A DNA stretch of 64,000 nucleotides from Streptomyces adelaidensis. GTDB lineage: Bacteria; Actinomycetota; Actinomycetes; Streptomycetales; Streptomycetaceae. The position numbers and the translations under genes were made by a program. This document shows, one piece after another, positions 16,293 through 26,071 of this stretch (the first letter of the stretch is position 1; each line of letters opens with the position of its first letter). The notes below the pieces were generated by a model. The model searched no databases and had not been told where the DNA came from. It saw only the letters and a program-made list of their open reading frames with translations. The DNA lies in NCBI RefSeq assembly GCF_016598475.1, contig NZ_JAEMUX010000035.1, forward strand, positions 19,308 to 83,307, in the 5' to 3' direction.

Positions 16293-18642
16293 TCACTGGG
16301 CGGGGGCGCAGTCGTAGAGCACGGAGGCGCCGCCGGAGAGCGCCGCACTGCCCGTGCTCTGCTGAGACGTCTCGCTGCCTCCGTACTCCGACGCGGAGAC
16401 CTTGGTGCAGTTCTTGGAGATCCAGTCGGAGCGGTCACTGGCTGCCCCAGACCCCTGCGACATGCCCGGTATCATCATCGCTCCACCGCTGGAGTCGTCC
16501 GATCCGAGGATGTACCTCAGCTCTCCGTTTTTGGTCCACTTCTTGAGCTGGGCGACCGAGGGTGCGTCGTCGGAGCCCATGAAGCCACCCATGCCGATCA
16601 CCGTCTCGTCACTGTTCAGGATGAACGCGTTGGTGGACTGGGCGCCGCCCGACACGGCGAGCTTGATCCGCGCCTTCGGTGAGTGCTTCACGGCGTAGTC
16701 GAGCATCTTGCGCTGCTCGGAGGTGAGTGTCGAGCCGCTGGAACCGCCGAATCCGCCGGACATCCCGCCGGATCCACCGGGGAAGGAGGGCATTCCCTGG
16801 TCGCCGGAGTCCGAGCCGGAGTCCGAGCCGGAGTCCGAGCCGGAGCCGGAGCCACCGGACGCGCCCATACTGGGCATGCCGCTGGGGACACCACTCGGCA
16901 TGCCGCCCTGACCACCGCTCGGCAGACCGCCCTGGTCACCACCCGGCATCCCTGACGGCATACCCGACGGCATCCCGGAGGGCATCCCGCCCGTCGGCTG
17001 CTCGCCCTGCTGCCCCGAGCCGGAGCTCCCGCCGGGGAAGCCCTCCATGCCCGAGGGCATCCCGGAAGGCATTCCCGACGAGCCCTGACCCCCGCCGGAA
17101 CCCTGGCCGGGCATACCGGACATTCCGAAGGCCGATTGAGTGGGACCCGCCGTCGGGTTGCCGCCCGCCATGAAGTTGGACGAGGCCGAGGCCGACGTGC
17201 TCGCCGCCCACACCCCCGGCGCCGCCAGCATCGACACCACCGCGGCAGCCACCCCGGCCAGGAGAAGGTTTCCACCGCGCCGGGCCAGCAGGAGTGCGAT
17301 CGCCACACAGCCGATCAGCAGCACGGGCCAGATCAGCCACCCGTTCCAGTCCGGCGTATGGCGGATGAGAACCATCGCCCAGCCGACCGTCACCGCCACG
17401 GCCGCCGCGCCGGCCCAGGGAGCCCACGCCACGCCGGCTCGGTGGACACGGCTCAGGGTTGCCAGCATCCCACCGCACAGGGCGGCGATCGCCGGGGCCA
17501 ACTGCGTGGTGTAGTACGGGTGGAAGATGCCCTTCTGCGTGGAGAACACGGCCACGCACACGATCAGCCAGGTCCCCCACAGCAGCCACCCCGAGGCGGG
17601 CAGGAGGGTGGACCGGTCCAGTTGCCCGCGGCGGTGCAGCACCGTGCACAGCACCACGAGCGCCAGCGCCACGGCACACGCCGGCAGCAGCCAGCTGATC
17701 TGGCCGCCGATCTGGGTGTTGAACATGCGGCCGAGACCCGCCCGCGCCACCGAACTGCCCGGCGGACCGCGACGAGCTTCCGCTGGAGCCGAAGACCCGG
17801 CCCAGCCCGTTGTAACCGACCACCAGGTCCCAGGCCGACCCGTCCTCGCTGCCGCCGATGTACGGCCGGCCCCCCGGCCACAGCGCCACCATCGCGACCC
17901 ACCACAGCGAGGACGCCACCAGGACGGCTCCCGCGCCCAGCAACCGCCCCACTCGTGCGACCCAGGCGCCGCTTCCCGCCACGAGCCGGACGAGGGCGAA
18001 GGACGGGACCACCATCCAGGCGGCCAGCATCTTGGTGAGGAACCCGCACCCGATCAGGGACCCGCTCGCACACAGCCACCAGGTCGCCGCCCGGCCCTCC
18101 GCCTGAAGGGCGCGGGTGAGCGCGTACGCCGCCGACACCAGCAGCAGGACGAGCAGCATGTCGGGGTTGTTGTCCCGGTTGACGGCCACGGTGATGGGGG
18201 TGAGGGTGAGCACCAGGGCGGCGAGCAGCGCGGCCTGCTCCCCCGCCCAGCGGCGCACGGTGCGGTGCAGCACGAACACGCCGGCCACGCCCTCGATCAC
18301 CTGCGGGAGGATCAGCGCCCAGCCGTGCAGCCCGAAGATCTTGCTGCTGATGACCTGGGGCCACAGCGCGGCGGGCGGCTTGTCGATGGTGACGACTCCG
18401 GCCGGGTCGTAGGCGCCGAAGAGGAAGTACGTCCAGCTCTTGCCCATCGACTTCACGGCCGCGGAGTAGTAGCCGTTGCCCCAGCCCAGCGAACCGAGCG
18501 CCCAGCCGTACAGCACGGTCGCCACCAGCAGGATCGCGCCGAGCGCGGCCGGTGCCGCCCAGGCGGGCAGGGAGCGGGCGGGGGTGTCCGGGGGACCGCC
18601 GGGCACCGGCGCGGCGGACAGGGTCCGGTTGGACTCGTTCAT
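16293..18642 (-). pseudogene. GT39-type (ArnT/PMT-like) membrane glycosyltransferase, frameshifted
   Basis: A polytopic glycosyltransferase of the mannosyltransferase/ArnT superfamily. The N-terminal half from the ATG at 18642 has several membrane helices, the loop motif VTIDKPPAALW and VNRDNNPDMLL, typical of actinobacterial family-39 enzymes. Near 17765 the frame changes; the downstream frame gives GLGRMFNTQIGGQ, more helices, a long Gly/Met/Pro/Ser-rich stretch and a C-terminal extracellular domain. Removing one G from a G-run would restore FGGAGGLGRMFNTQ, so a one-base insertion explains it. That may be a sequencing error. An intact protein would have about 780 residues and transfer sugar from a lipid-linked donor outside the membrane. 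Confidence 0.83.
16865..17115 (-). repeat. Met-Pro-Ser-Gly repeat inside the glycosyltransferase
   Basis: The coding DNA is a run of imperfect 12-base repeats encoding GMPSGMPSGM-like units, with Met about every fourth residue, interspersed with Gly/Gln/Ser. A second, separate block of the same repeat type lies in the CotH gene at 23014-23151. Confidence 0.9.
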
Positions 18643-18651
18643 GGAAGGAGT

Positions 18652-19969
18652 TCAGCTCTCGTCAGAAATCGTGGTGGCGGGCTTGGGTCCGGCGGCCTTG
18701 CTGCGGAAGACCGCCGGCCGCAGCACGGCGAAGCGAACGACGGTGACCGCGACGGACGCGAGGGCCAGCACGGCGGTTTCGGCTGCCGGTGAGGCGCTGG
18801 GGTCGGCGTCCTTGAACCACAGCACCGTCCCGGAGGTGACCAGATAGCCGAGGACGAACAGGCCGCCCGCGCCCAGGTGCGCCCGGGCGGGCCGGGTCCC
18901 GGGCATGCCGGAAGGTGAGGCGGCGGTTGGCCTCGGTGCTGAGCACCGTCAGGACCAGCAGCGACACCAGGTTGGCGACCGCGGGCTGCCACCAGCCGCG
19001 CAGCAGCCAGTACAGCAGCGCCTGCCCGACGGTGGAGGCGATGCCGATCGCGGTGAAGCAACCCACCTCCCACGACAGCACGCCGCGCCTCGTGGGCGGC
19101 GCCAGGACCGCGTCCGGGTGCTCGGCGGCCGGTGCGGGGCGGCGGGGCAGTTCGACGCGGGCGGCGCCGGACCCCTTCAGCCGCGCCATCCGCCACAGCC
19201 CCCTGAGGTCGTCGGTGGCCGTGCTCACCACGTCGACCCTGGTGTCGACGTCCTCCACCCAGTCGACCGGCACCTCGTGGACGCGCAGCCCGTTGTGCTC
19301 GGCGAGCAGCAGCAGTTCGGTGTCGAAGAACCAGGCGTTGTCCTGAGTCACTGCCAGCAGCGGCCGCAGCACCTCCGTACGGGCGGCCTTGAACCCGCAC
19401 TGGGCGTCGCTGAAGCGCACGCCGTGGGTGAGCCGGATGATTCCGTTGTAGCAGCGGGATATGACCTCGCGGCGCGGCCCACGCACGGTGCGCGCACCCG
19501 GTGCCAGCCGACTGCCGATCGCGAGGTCCGAGTGCCCGGTGGCGAGCGGGGCGACGAGCGGCAGCAGCCCGTCGAGGCCGGTGGACAGGTCCACGTCCAT
19601 GTAGGCCACGACGTCCGCGTCGCTGCGCCCCCACACCGTGCGCAGGGCGAGGCCCCGGCCCTTGCGGTCCAGGTGCACGACGTCGACGCCGGGCAGACCT
19701 TCCGCGATGCGGCGGGCGACGGCCGGCGTGGCGTTCGTACTGGCGTTGTCGGCGACCGTGATGCGCCAGGGGAACGGGAACTCTTCGGTCAGCCGGGCGT
19801 GCAGGGTACGCAGGCAGCCGGGCAGGGCGCTTTCCTCGTTGTAGACGGGGACGACGATCTCCACGGTCGCCGTGCCGGAGCCGGCGCGTGCGGTTCCGCC
19901 GGGGCACTGGAATGTGACGGTCCGGTCAGGGGCGTCGGTGAGAGCCGTGCTGTGGGGGGTGGGTGACAT
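18652..19969 (-). pseudogene. GT2 glycosyltransferase fused to GtrA-like domain, frameshifted
   Basis: The N-terminal 250 residues form a DPM1-like family-2 glycosyltransferase (VEIVVPVYNEESALPG, YMDVDLSTGLDG), which makes polyprenyl-phosphate sugars. A GtrA-type four-helix membrane domain follows. Near 18890 the frame changes: the first frame ends in HARDPARPGA, the next resumes with HLGAGGLFVLGYLVTSG. Adding one G to a GGG run restores a continuous protein of about 438 residues, so a one-base deletion or a sequencing error is likely. The ATG at 19969 follows GAGGAA. It lies 10 bp upstream of the GT39 gene, whose donor lipid it would supply. Confidence 0.83.
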
Positions 19970-20076
19970 GGCTTCCTCAGGCGAGAAGGGACACGGGTTG
20001 CGGCTCCATGGGGCTGATCGCGAACAGGTCACGACTGTCACCCACCCGGCGGGGAGGCCTGGGAGAGGAAAGCGAG

Positions 20077-20091
20077 AACTGACAGAGAGTC
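20077..20091. promoter_or_regulatory. Inverted repeat upstream of the GT2-GtrA gene
   Basis: CTGAC and GTCAG arms separated by 5 bases (AGAGA), in the 200-bp gap between the second kinase and the glycosyltransferase gene. A candidate site for one of the flanking response regulators. Short and unproven. Confidence 0.3.
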
Positions 20092-20172
20092 AGATAACTA
20101 GGCCTGATCACAGCCCTACGGCCGGGATTCGCCGTCCCCGGCCAGGCATGCCGCTCCCCCTCCCCCTCGCCG

Positions 20173-21879
20173 TCACACAGGGTCCGCCGCATCCCACGGC
20201 ACGGCGCCCGACAACCAGTGGCCGAGCTCTTTCCCCTGCTCCTCGTTCTCCGGCGCGTCAGCATTCACCCGAGGGCCGACGGCGGCTGCCGGCCGGCCGG
20301 AAGCGGGACGGGCATCCGGCACGTCTTCCCGCCCTGCCGGCTCAGGCGCGGCGGTGTCGGTCTCGTGCGGCAGCAGGAGCCTGAAGGTGCAGCCCTCACC
20401 GGGCCCGGTGTCGAGCTCCAGACGGCCGCCGTGGGCCACGGCGATGGCGGAGGCGATCGCCAGACCGAGCCCGGAGCCCGAAGCGGACCCCCGCACCGAG
20501 TCCGCCCGGTAGAAGCGCTCGAAGACCCGCCGGGCGTCCGCCGCGTCGAGGCCGGGGCCCTCGTCGGTCACCTCGACGGCGCAGACCCGGGTGCCGACGC
20601 GCAGCGGTGGATTCACGCTCGTGCGTCCGGGCCGGTCCGTGCCTTCCCCGCACGGGCGAACGCGAAGCGTGCCGACGCGCGCCTGGATCCGCACCCCTGG
20701 CGGGGTGTGGGCACAGGCGTTGCCGAGCAGGTTCGTGAGGATCTGCGCCAGCTGATAGGGATCGCCGTATGTCTCGACGACGTCCAACTCGGCCTCGAAG
20801 GAGCCCTGTTGGTCCGTGAGCGCGCCCAGGCCGATGGTACGTCCGGGGTGGCGCACGGCGACGGCGGTGATGCTGTCGGCCGCCAGGGACAGCAGGTCGA
20901 CGGGCTCCCGGTGCATGAGGGGCGCGTCGCTCAGCTTGGCCAGCTGGAACAGGCTGTCCACGAGGCGGCTCATCCGTTCGGCGTTCCGCACGATCAGGAG
21001 ATGGGCTTCCTGCCGCTGCCCCGTGGTCATCTCCGGTTCCTGTACGAGGAGTTCGGCGAAGCCCTGCAGCGTGGTGAGGGGGGTCCGCAGCTCGTGGCCG
21101 GCGTCCGCCAGGAAGCTGCGCAGCCGCTGCTCGGACGTCTCGGTGCGGTGCAGCGCGGCACGCAGCCGGTCGAGCATGGTGTTCAGCGCACGGCTGAGAT
21201 GTCCCACCTCGGTGACCACGTGACGGTCGGGAACGCTCAGCTCCACCTCGCCGTCCGCGATACGTCGGGCGGTGCGCTCGACCCGGGCCAGTGGCCGCAG
21301 GCCCACGCGTACGACCACGTTGCCGAAGAGAACGACGCCGACCGCGACCACACCTCCGATGATCAGGCTGAACCACAGCATCTTTGAGGTCGCGCCATCC
21401 ACCGCGTTCATCGGGAGCGCCACCACGACGCGTGTGCCGTCGTCCCTCGCCCTGGCGATCACGCGCCAGTGGCTGCTCCCGTCGGTCGACGGCAACGTCT
21501 CGGGGTGTCCGTTCTCCAGGCCGAGCGACGACTCCCTCCGCGGCAGGCGTGGTCCCGCGCCCTCCTCGTCGTCTCCGCCCAGTGACGCGGACAGCTTGCG
21601 TCCGCTCGGGTCGTAGAAGAACACCCGGTAGTCCGACGGAAGGACGTCCGCGCCGCCCGGTCCTCCGGGGGAGGCTCCGCCGCCGACGGCATCCGGAGAG
21701 AGCGGCACGGACTGGAAGCGGATGAGCCTGCCGTCGGTCTGATCCGTCAACCAGGTACGCAGCACGGTGAGTCCCGCCGCCTGGCAGAGCAGGACGGCCG
21801 CGGTCGCGAGCAAGGTGGTGCCGAGGACCAGCCGTGCCCGCAGCGAGCGGAGCTGAGCCCTTCGCGTCCATCGCTTCAC
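20173..21879 (-). CDS. OmpR-type sensor histidine kinase, 568 aa
   Basis: Layout as in the kinase at 13995: an N-terminal helix (residues 17-35), an extracellular domain with a Gly-rich segment, a second helix, HAMP, phosphoacceptor box FLADAGHELRTPLTT, and an ATPase domain with DEGPGLDAAD and GLGLAIASAIAVAHGG. A 60-residue Ala/Pro/Glu-rich tail follows the ATPase domain. The ATG overlaps the stop of its response regulator in ATGA. The two kinase/regulator pairs flank the two glycosyltransferase genes, which points to duplication of one pair and control of the same envelope functions (inference). Confidence 0.92.
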   Translation of the reverse strand: MKRWTRRAQLRSLRARLVLGTTLLATAAVLLCQAAGLTVLRTWLTDQTDGRLIRFQSVPLSPDAVGGGASPGGPGGADVLPSDYRVFFYDPSGRKLSASLGGDDEEGAGPRLPRRESSLGLENGHPETLPSTDGSSHWRVIARARDDGTRVVVALPMNAVDGATSKMLWFSLIIGGVVAVGVVLFGNVVVRVGLRPLARVERTARRIADGEVELSVPDRHVVTEVGHLSRALNTMLDRLRAALHRTETSEQRLRSFLADAGHELRTPLTTLQGFAELLVQEPEMTTGQRQEAHLLIVRNAERMSRLVDSLFQLAKLSDAPLMHREPVDLLSLAADSITAVAVRHPGRTIGLGALTDQQGSFEAELDVVETYGDPYQLAQILTNLLGNACAHTPPGVRIQARVGTLRVRPCGEGTDRPGRTSVNPPLRVGTRVCAVEVTDEGPGLDAADARRVFERFYRADSVRGSASGSGLGLAIASAIAVAHGGRLELDTGPGEGCTFRLLLPHETDTAAPEPAGREDVPDARPASGRPAAAVGPRVNADAPENEEQGKELGHWLSGAVPWDAADPV

Positions 21880-22622
21880 AGCGCTTCCGCTCCGGATTCG
21901 TCGCGGCCGGTCCGCAGGCAGTAACCCACTCCTCGCACCGTCTGGATGAGCTGGGGCGGGACCCGGTCTATCTTGCGCCGCAGGTTGCGCACATAGGTGT
22001 CGACGATGCGGGCGTCGCCCGCGAAGTCGTAGTGCCAGACGCGCGAGAGGATCTCCTTCTTGTCCCAGACACGTTCCGGCTGCGTCAGCAGGCAGGCCAG
22101 CAGCCGGAACTCGGTGGGCGACAGCCGTATGGGCAGCCCCGCCCGGCGCACCTCGTGCGTCTCTTCGTCCAGGACCAGGTCCGCGTACCGCAGGGGCGCC
22201 CGCCGGGCCTCGTTCACCGGAGACATTTCGCTGCGCCGGAGGATGGCGCGGATTCGCAGCAGGACCTCCTGGATGTGGAAGGGCTTGGTGACATAGTCGT
22301 CGCCGCCGGCACTGAGTCCGATGATCCGGTCCTCGATGTCCGTACGGGCCGTCAGGAACAGGACGGGCGTGTAGACGCCCTCGGCGCGCAGGTGGCGCGT
22401 CACCGCGAAGCCGTCGGTGTCCGGCAGACCCACGTCGAGCACGATCAGGTCCGGTCGCCTTCGGCCCGCCTCGAACATGGCCTCCTGTCCGGTCTCGGCG
22501 GTGGCCACCGTGTATCCGGCGGCGTGCAGTGCGGAGGTGACCAGGGTGCGGATGCCGGGGTCGTCCTCGACGACGAGCACGGTGTGTCGGGTGAGTGAGG
22601 GGCCGGGCGGCATGGCGGGCAT
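21876..22622 (-). CDS. OmpR/PhoB-type response regulator, 248 aa
   Basis: Receiver domain with VLVVEDDPGIRTLV, phosphoacceptor LIVLDVGLPDTDG and YVTKPFH, then a winged-helix domain with VDTYVRNLRRKIDR and QTVRGVGYCLR. I took the ATG at 22622, preceded by AAGGAA eight bases upstream; the frame is open further up. It is paralogous to the regulator at 15530. It lies downstream of the terminator that ends the CotH operon and so probably has its own promoter within the 40 bp between the hairpin and the start, or depends on read-through. Confidence 0.92.
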   Translation of the reverse strand: MPAMPPGPSLTRHTVLVVEDDPGIRTLVTSALHAAGYTVATAETGQEAMFEAGRRRPDLIVLDVGLPDTDGFAVTRHLRAEGVYTPVLFLTARTDIEDRIIGLSAGGDDYVTKPFHIQEVLLRIRAILRRSEMSPVNEARRAPLRYADLVLDEETHEVRRAGLPIRLSPTEFRLLACLLTQPERVWDKKEILSRVWHYDFAGDARIVDTYVRNLRRKIDRVPPQLIQTVRGVGYCLRTGRDESGAEAL

Positions 22623-22665
22623 GAGCGGTTCCTTCGATGAAACGGACTTCAGGAGTGCACCGAGC

Positions 22666-22704
22666 GCCCGGACGGGGATCCGAACTGGACCTCCCCGTCC
22701 GGGC
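22666..22704 (-). terminator. Strong hairpin terminator after the CotH gene
   Basis: A perfect 12-bp stem, GCCCGGACGGGG (22666-22677) pairing with CCCCGTCCGGGC (22693-22704), with a 15-base loop. It starts 12 bases past the CotH stop and lies before the next response-regulator gene, so it closes the VTC-DUF4956-CotH transcript. Confidence 0.85.
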
Positions 22705-22716
22705 ACCGCGCCCGAA

Positions 22717-24444
22717 TCAGCCGGTCACCTCCTTGTCCTTCGCCAGTGCCTTCGTACGCTCTTCGATCGTGGTGCGCAGCTGGTCGACGGTGGAGTCCAC
22801 GCTCTTGGCGTCCGCGCCGGCCGCACGGGCCTGGTCGGCGATGCCGTCGAGCGCCTTCAGGGCCGTACCAGAGCTGTAGAACTTCTCGTACAGCTCCTTG
22901 TAAGCGGTCTTGTAGACGCCGTCCAAGGCGTCCGACTCCAGAAAGCGGCTCTTGAGCGGATGCCCCGAGAGGCCGCCGAACCCGCCCTGGCCGTTCTGGG
23001 CATCCTCGCCGCCCTGCATACCGCCCGGCATCCCTTCCGGCATGCCGGAGGGCATTCCCTCGGGCATGCCCGACGGCATACCGCCTTCGGGCATGTTCGT
23101 CGGCATTCCGGAGGGCATGGCGCCCTCCGGCATACCGGAGGGCATGCCCTGGCCGTCCTGCTCGTCCTGGCCGGTGGTGTCACCGCCCTGTCCGCCGCCG
23201 AAAGCGCCGCCCATGTCGGAGGAGTCGTCCGGTCCCGATGTCGCGTCGCCCGAGAAGGTGAGGTTGTAGTCCCACCCCAGTACCGAGAACTTCTTGGTGT
23301 CCAGGTCGTACCAGAGCATGTAGTTCGAGCCGGGGCCCGACATGTCGTCGAAGTTCAGCAGCAGGTTCTGCGCCGCGACGTACGTGGCGAGGGACTCCAC
23401 GTCCACGTGCTGGTCGAGTTCTTCCTCGAACTCCTTGTCGGAGGCCTTGTCGGCCCACTTGATGAGCTTCATGACCGGTGTCAGGTCCTGGCTGCCGATC
23501 TTGTTGAGCTGCTTGAAGGAGTCCCCGTAGTCGGTCGGATCGTCGCCCTTGTACTCGAAGCTGCCGCCGGCCCGGGCCTTGTAGAGCACGCCGTTGCCGT
23601 CCGCGACGGACTCGGCGTAGTCGGTGTCGGGGCTCTCGACCATCAACCGTGTGGTGACGGGACGGTTGTTGACCTTGACCGATGTGAAGGCGTACCGCTC
23701 GCTCTTCTCACCGGTGGTGTCCATCAGAGACAGTGACAGCGCCTCGTTCACCGGCACCTGTCCGTCGCTGCCCGGACGCAGCGAGATCTCCCGCTCACCG
23801 TCGTACGCGCGGCCCTCGACGTACTCGTCGATCTTGATCAGCCAGGGCAGTTCCTCCGGCTTGTCCTCGGACAGGTCGTAGTTCATGACCCCGCCCATGC
23901 CGCCACCGGCTCCGCCCATGCCGCCACCGGTGGCCTGCCCCCCGGTCCCGCCGCTCTGCGACGGGACCGGAGTACCCTGCCCGGCTTCGGCACCGTCGGG
24001 CAGTGCCTGGCCGCCACCAGGCATGCTCTGGCCGTCGCCGCTCAGGGATCTCAGTGTGGAGTTGCCCTTCAGACGGATCCCGACGTCCTCGAGGTAGACC
24101 CCGTCGATGGTGAGGTCGGCCTCGATGTAGTCCTTGGTCTCGTCGTCGCGGAACTCCTTCATCATCTTGTCGAAGTCGGTCTGGTCGTACTCCAGTTGCA
24201 CGGAGTGGGCGACGGATGTGTCGTACAGGTCGACCGTGCCCTCGACGTTCTCCGTGATGGGGTCGGCCTCCACTCGGGAGGCGGAGGTGACATACGGCGA
24301 GACGCGGGCGTCGCCGAAGAAGAAGAGCGTGAGCGCCAGTCCGGCACACAGGGCGCCCGCCGGCTTCCAGTGGTGCCTCAGCCGCACGGGGACACGGTCC
24401 CGCAGTGGCCGCTGCCGTCGTTTCGACGCGGGGCTGGCGGCCAT
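22717..24444 (-). CDS. CotH-kinase-family secreted or membrane-anchored protein, 575 aa
   Basis: CotH-like protein-kinase-fold domain. An N-terminal basic stretch and one membrane helix (about residues 28-46) place the rest outside the membrane. Family segments are visible: LYDTSVAHSVQLEYD, DVGIRLKGNSTLRS, ISLRPGSDGQ, and DMSGPGSNYMLWYDLDTKKF, followed by WDYNLTF. Then comes a Met/Pro/Ser/Gly repeat of about 45 residues and a helical tail. CotH proteins phosphorylate spore-coat proteins in Bacillus; in actinomycetes the role is unclear. The ATG overlaps the upstream DUF4956 stop by one base, so the three genes VTC, DUF4956 and CotH form one operon, a combination seen widely in bacteria. Confidence 0.9.
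   Translation of the reverse strand: MAASPASKRRQRPLRDRVPVRLRHHWKPAGALCAGLALTLFFFGDARVSPYVTSASRVEADPITENVEGTVDLYDTSVAHSVQLEYDQTDFDKMMKEFRDDETKDYIEADLTIDGVYLEDVGIRLKGNSTLRSLSGDGQSMPGGGQALPDGAEAGQGTPVPSQSGGTGGQATGGGMGGAGGGMGGVMNYDLSEDKPEELPWLIKIDEYVEGRAYDGEREISLRPGSDGQVPVNEALSLSLMDTTGEKSERYAFTSVKVNNRPVTTRLMVESPDTDYAESVADGNGVLYKARAGGSFEYKGDDPTDYGDSFKQLNKIGSQDLTPVMKLIKWADKASDKEFEEELDQHVDVESLATYVAAQNLLLNFDDMSGPGSNYMLWYDLDTKKFSVLGWDYNLTFSGDATSGPDDSSDMGGAFGGGQGGDTTGQDEQDGQGMPSGMPEGAMPSGMPTNMPEGGMPSGMPEGMPSGMPEGMPGGMQGGEDAQNGQGGFGGLSGHPLKSRFLESDALDGVYKTAYKELYEKFYSSGTALKALDGIADQARAAGADAKSVDSTVDQLRTTIEERTKALAKDKEVTG
23014..23151 (-). repeat. Met-Pro-Ser-Gly repeat inside the CotH protein
   Basis: Imperfect 12-base coding repeats giving GMPSGMPEG-like units, about 45 residues, with Met every fourth position. 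The same kind of repeat occurs in the glycosyltransferase 6 kb away. Confidence 0.9.
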
Positions 24445-25121
24445 CACAGATCGGTCGTGTCGTAACCGGTCAGGACGGTCACCCGTTGGCCCGAGGTGCG
24501 CTCCTGCAAGGCGGTCACCAGGTCGCCGGGTTCGGTGCCCTTCTTCATCCGCACGGTGTAGAAGACCTCGTTCAGTGCTCCGCCGCGTATCGTCTCGGTG
24601 CTCACCAGCTCGAACTCCATCGTGTAGCGGATCAGGACGTCACGGATGGCCGCGCTGTAGTCCTCACCGGCGGGAACCTGGACCTTGACGACCTGGCGCT
24701 GGACGTTCAGGGCGAACCAGTTGAACTTGAACATGACGAGGGCGACGGCGCAGATCACCACGGCGCCGACAGCTGCCAGCGTGTAGAAGCGGGCACCGCA
24801 GGCCATGCCGATCGCCATCGCCAGGAAGATGAAGCCGACGTCCCTGGTCTCCTTGACGGCGTTCCGGAAGCGGACCACGGACAAGGCGCCGACCAGGGAG
24901 AACGCCCTTGCCAGGTTGGAGCCGACCACCAGCATGATGAGAGCGACGATCATGCCGACGATGACAAGGGTCTGGACGTAGGACTGGCTGTAGGAGACGT
25001 TGCGGTGCGTGTACCGGTACACGTAACCGATCAACGTGCTCAGGATGAACGACAGCGCCATGGCGGCGACCACGTCCATGACACTGAACGTCCCGCTGAG
25101 TTCCTGCAGATCGAAATTCAC
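24444..25121 (-). CDS. DUF4956 membrane protein, 225 aa
   Basis: Three to four hydrophobic helices fill the first 125 residues (for example LIGYVYRYTHRN and VQTLVIVGMIVALIMLVVG). The conserved family segment SLVGALSVVRFRNAVKETRD follows, then a soluble C-terminal domain of about 90 residues ending VTVLTGYDTTDL. The GTG start overlaps the VTC gene stop in GTGA. DUF4956 proteins are usually encoded beside VTC-domain and CotH genes. The biochemical role is unknown; a membrane partner of the polyphosphate-polymerase-like protein is a reasonable inference. Confidence 0.88.
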   Translation of the reverse strand: MNFDLQELSGTFSVMDVVAAMALSFILSTLIGYVYRYTHRNVSYSQSYVQTLVIVGMIVALIMLVVGSNLARAFSLVGALSVVRFRNAVKETRDVGFIFLAMAIGMACGARFYTLAAVGAVVICAVALVMFKFNWFALNVQRQVVKVQVPAGEDYSAAIRDVLIRYTMEFELVSTETIRGGALNEVFYTVRMKKGTEPGDLVTALQERTSGQRVTVLTGYDTTDL

Positions 25122-26071
25122 TGTGCTCCTGCTTTCAAGGGCGCGTCCTGCGCCGGCCGCTGCGCGGGCAGCGGGTTCGTGGTAGTGGTGAGAGACGGGT
25201 GACCCGCCTCGTTGATGTGGAAGACCGACCGGGGCGCCAGGCCGAACGCCTCGATGGACTGCACGTACTTGGAGACACGGACGAGGTTGAGGTTGCGGCG
25301 CGCGGCCAGGTCCGTGATCCAGTGCGGCGTGCGCTCGTTGACCTTGATCTCCATCACCGACAGGTGCGGCGAGATGGTGAACCGGTTCTCCGGGGTGGGA
25401 GTGCCGAAGTGGAAGTCCCGGTCGCGGCCACGGATCCGCCGGTCGAAGGTGACCCTCAGCCCGGTGTCGGCACTCCGGCCGACCAGGGCTTCGCGCTGAT
25501 AGCCGGTGATCGCGGTGGGCTGCAGATTCAGCCTGATGATCAGTTCGAGCACCTCCTGGACGAAGGGGCTCTCCTTCGGCGAGTGTTCGATCAGTTCCCG
25601 GCCGTCGCACAACTGCCGGGCGACGCCGTACGGGAGGGTGATGCGACGCTTCTGCGTGACCCGGTTGACCCGTTGCTTGATCTCCACGCACACCGGCGAC
25701 TCGTCGGTGACCCCTTCGAGGTTGCCGTAGTGACGAATCCGGAGTTTGCGCCGGAACTTCAGGCCCTCGATCTTCTCCCAGTAGAACCGGAGCTGAGGGG
25801 TGTCGTAGTAAAGGCTCCACACCCCGTAGCCGCCGACCGGGCTGTTGAGGTCCCGGTCCATCCGCTCGGCCAGTTCGTCCCGGATTTCGGCCGCTTCCTC
25901 GACCGGGACCAGGTACTTCAACTCGAACCGGTTGAACGCGTGGAGTCTGCTGGCCACATGCAGTGGCTGCTCGTCCGGCTGGGCCGTGTTCTCAAGCGAT
26001 CCGGCGGGTGCGGGAACTGCCGCCGTCCCTCGCGTCTTCCTCAGTGGGAACCCCTGGGACAGCGCCACCAT
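25118..26071 (-). CDS. VTC-domain protein (polyphosphate polymerase-like), 317 aa
   Basis: The central 230 residues match the VTC tunnel domain that makes polyphosphate from ATP in yeast Vtc4. Strands rich in basic and acidic residues are visible: NRFELKYLV, FRRKLRIRHYG, PVCVEIKQR and VMEIKVNER, which supply the Arg/Lys/Glu lining of the tunnel. The frame is open well upstream; I took the ATG at 26071, which follows GAGGAGG at short spacing, though the adjacent GTG is as likely. First gene of the operon with DUF4956 and CotH. The 150 bp upstream is relatively AT-rich and probably holds the promoter. Confidence 0.85.
   Translation of the reverse strand: MVALSQGFPLRKTRGTAAVPAPAGSLENTAQPDEQPLHVASRLHAFNRFELKYLVPVEEAAEIRDELAERMDRDLNSPVGGYGVWSLYYDTPQLRFYWEKIEGLKFRRKLRIRHYGNLEGVTDESPVCVEIKQRVNRVTQKRRITLPYGVARQLCDGRELIEHSPKESPFVQEVLELIIRLNLQPTAITGYQREALVGRSADTGLRVTFDRRIRGRDRDFHFGTPTPENRFTISPHLSVMEIKVNERTPHWITDLAARRNLNLVRVSKYVQSIEAFGLAPRSVFHINEAGHPSLTTTTNPLPAQRPAQDAPLKAGAQ

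Noticed and set aside
23014..23151. Regular short repeats as a possible CRISPR array
   Set aside because: They are in-frame codon repeats inside the CotH gene, imperfect and without spacers.
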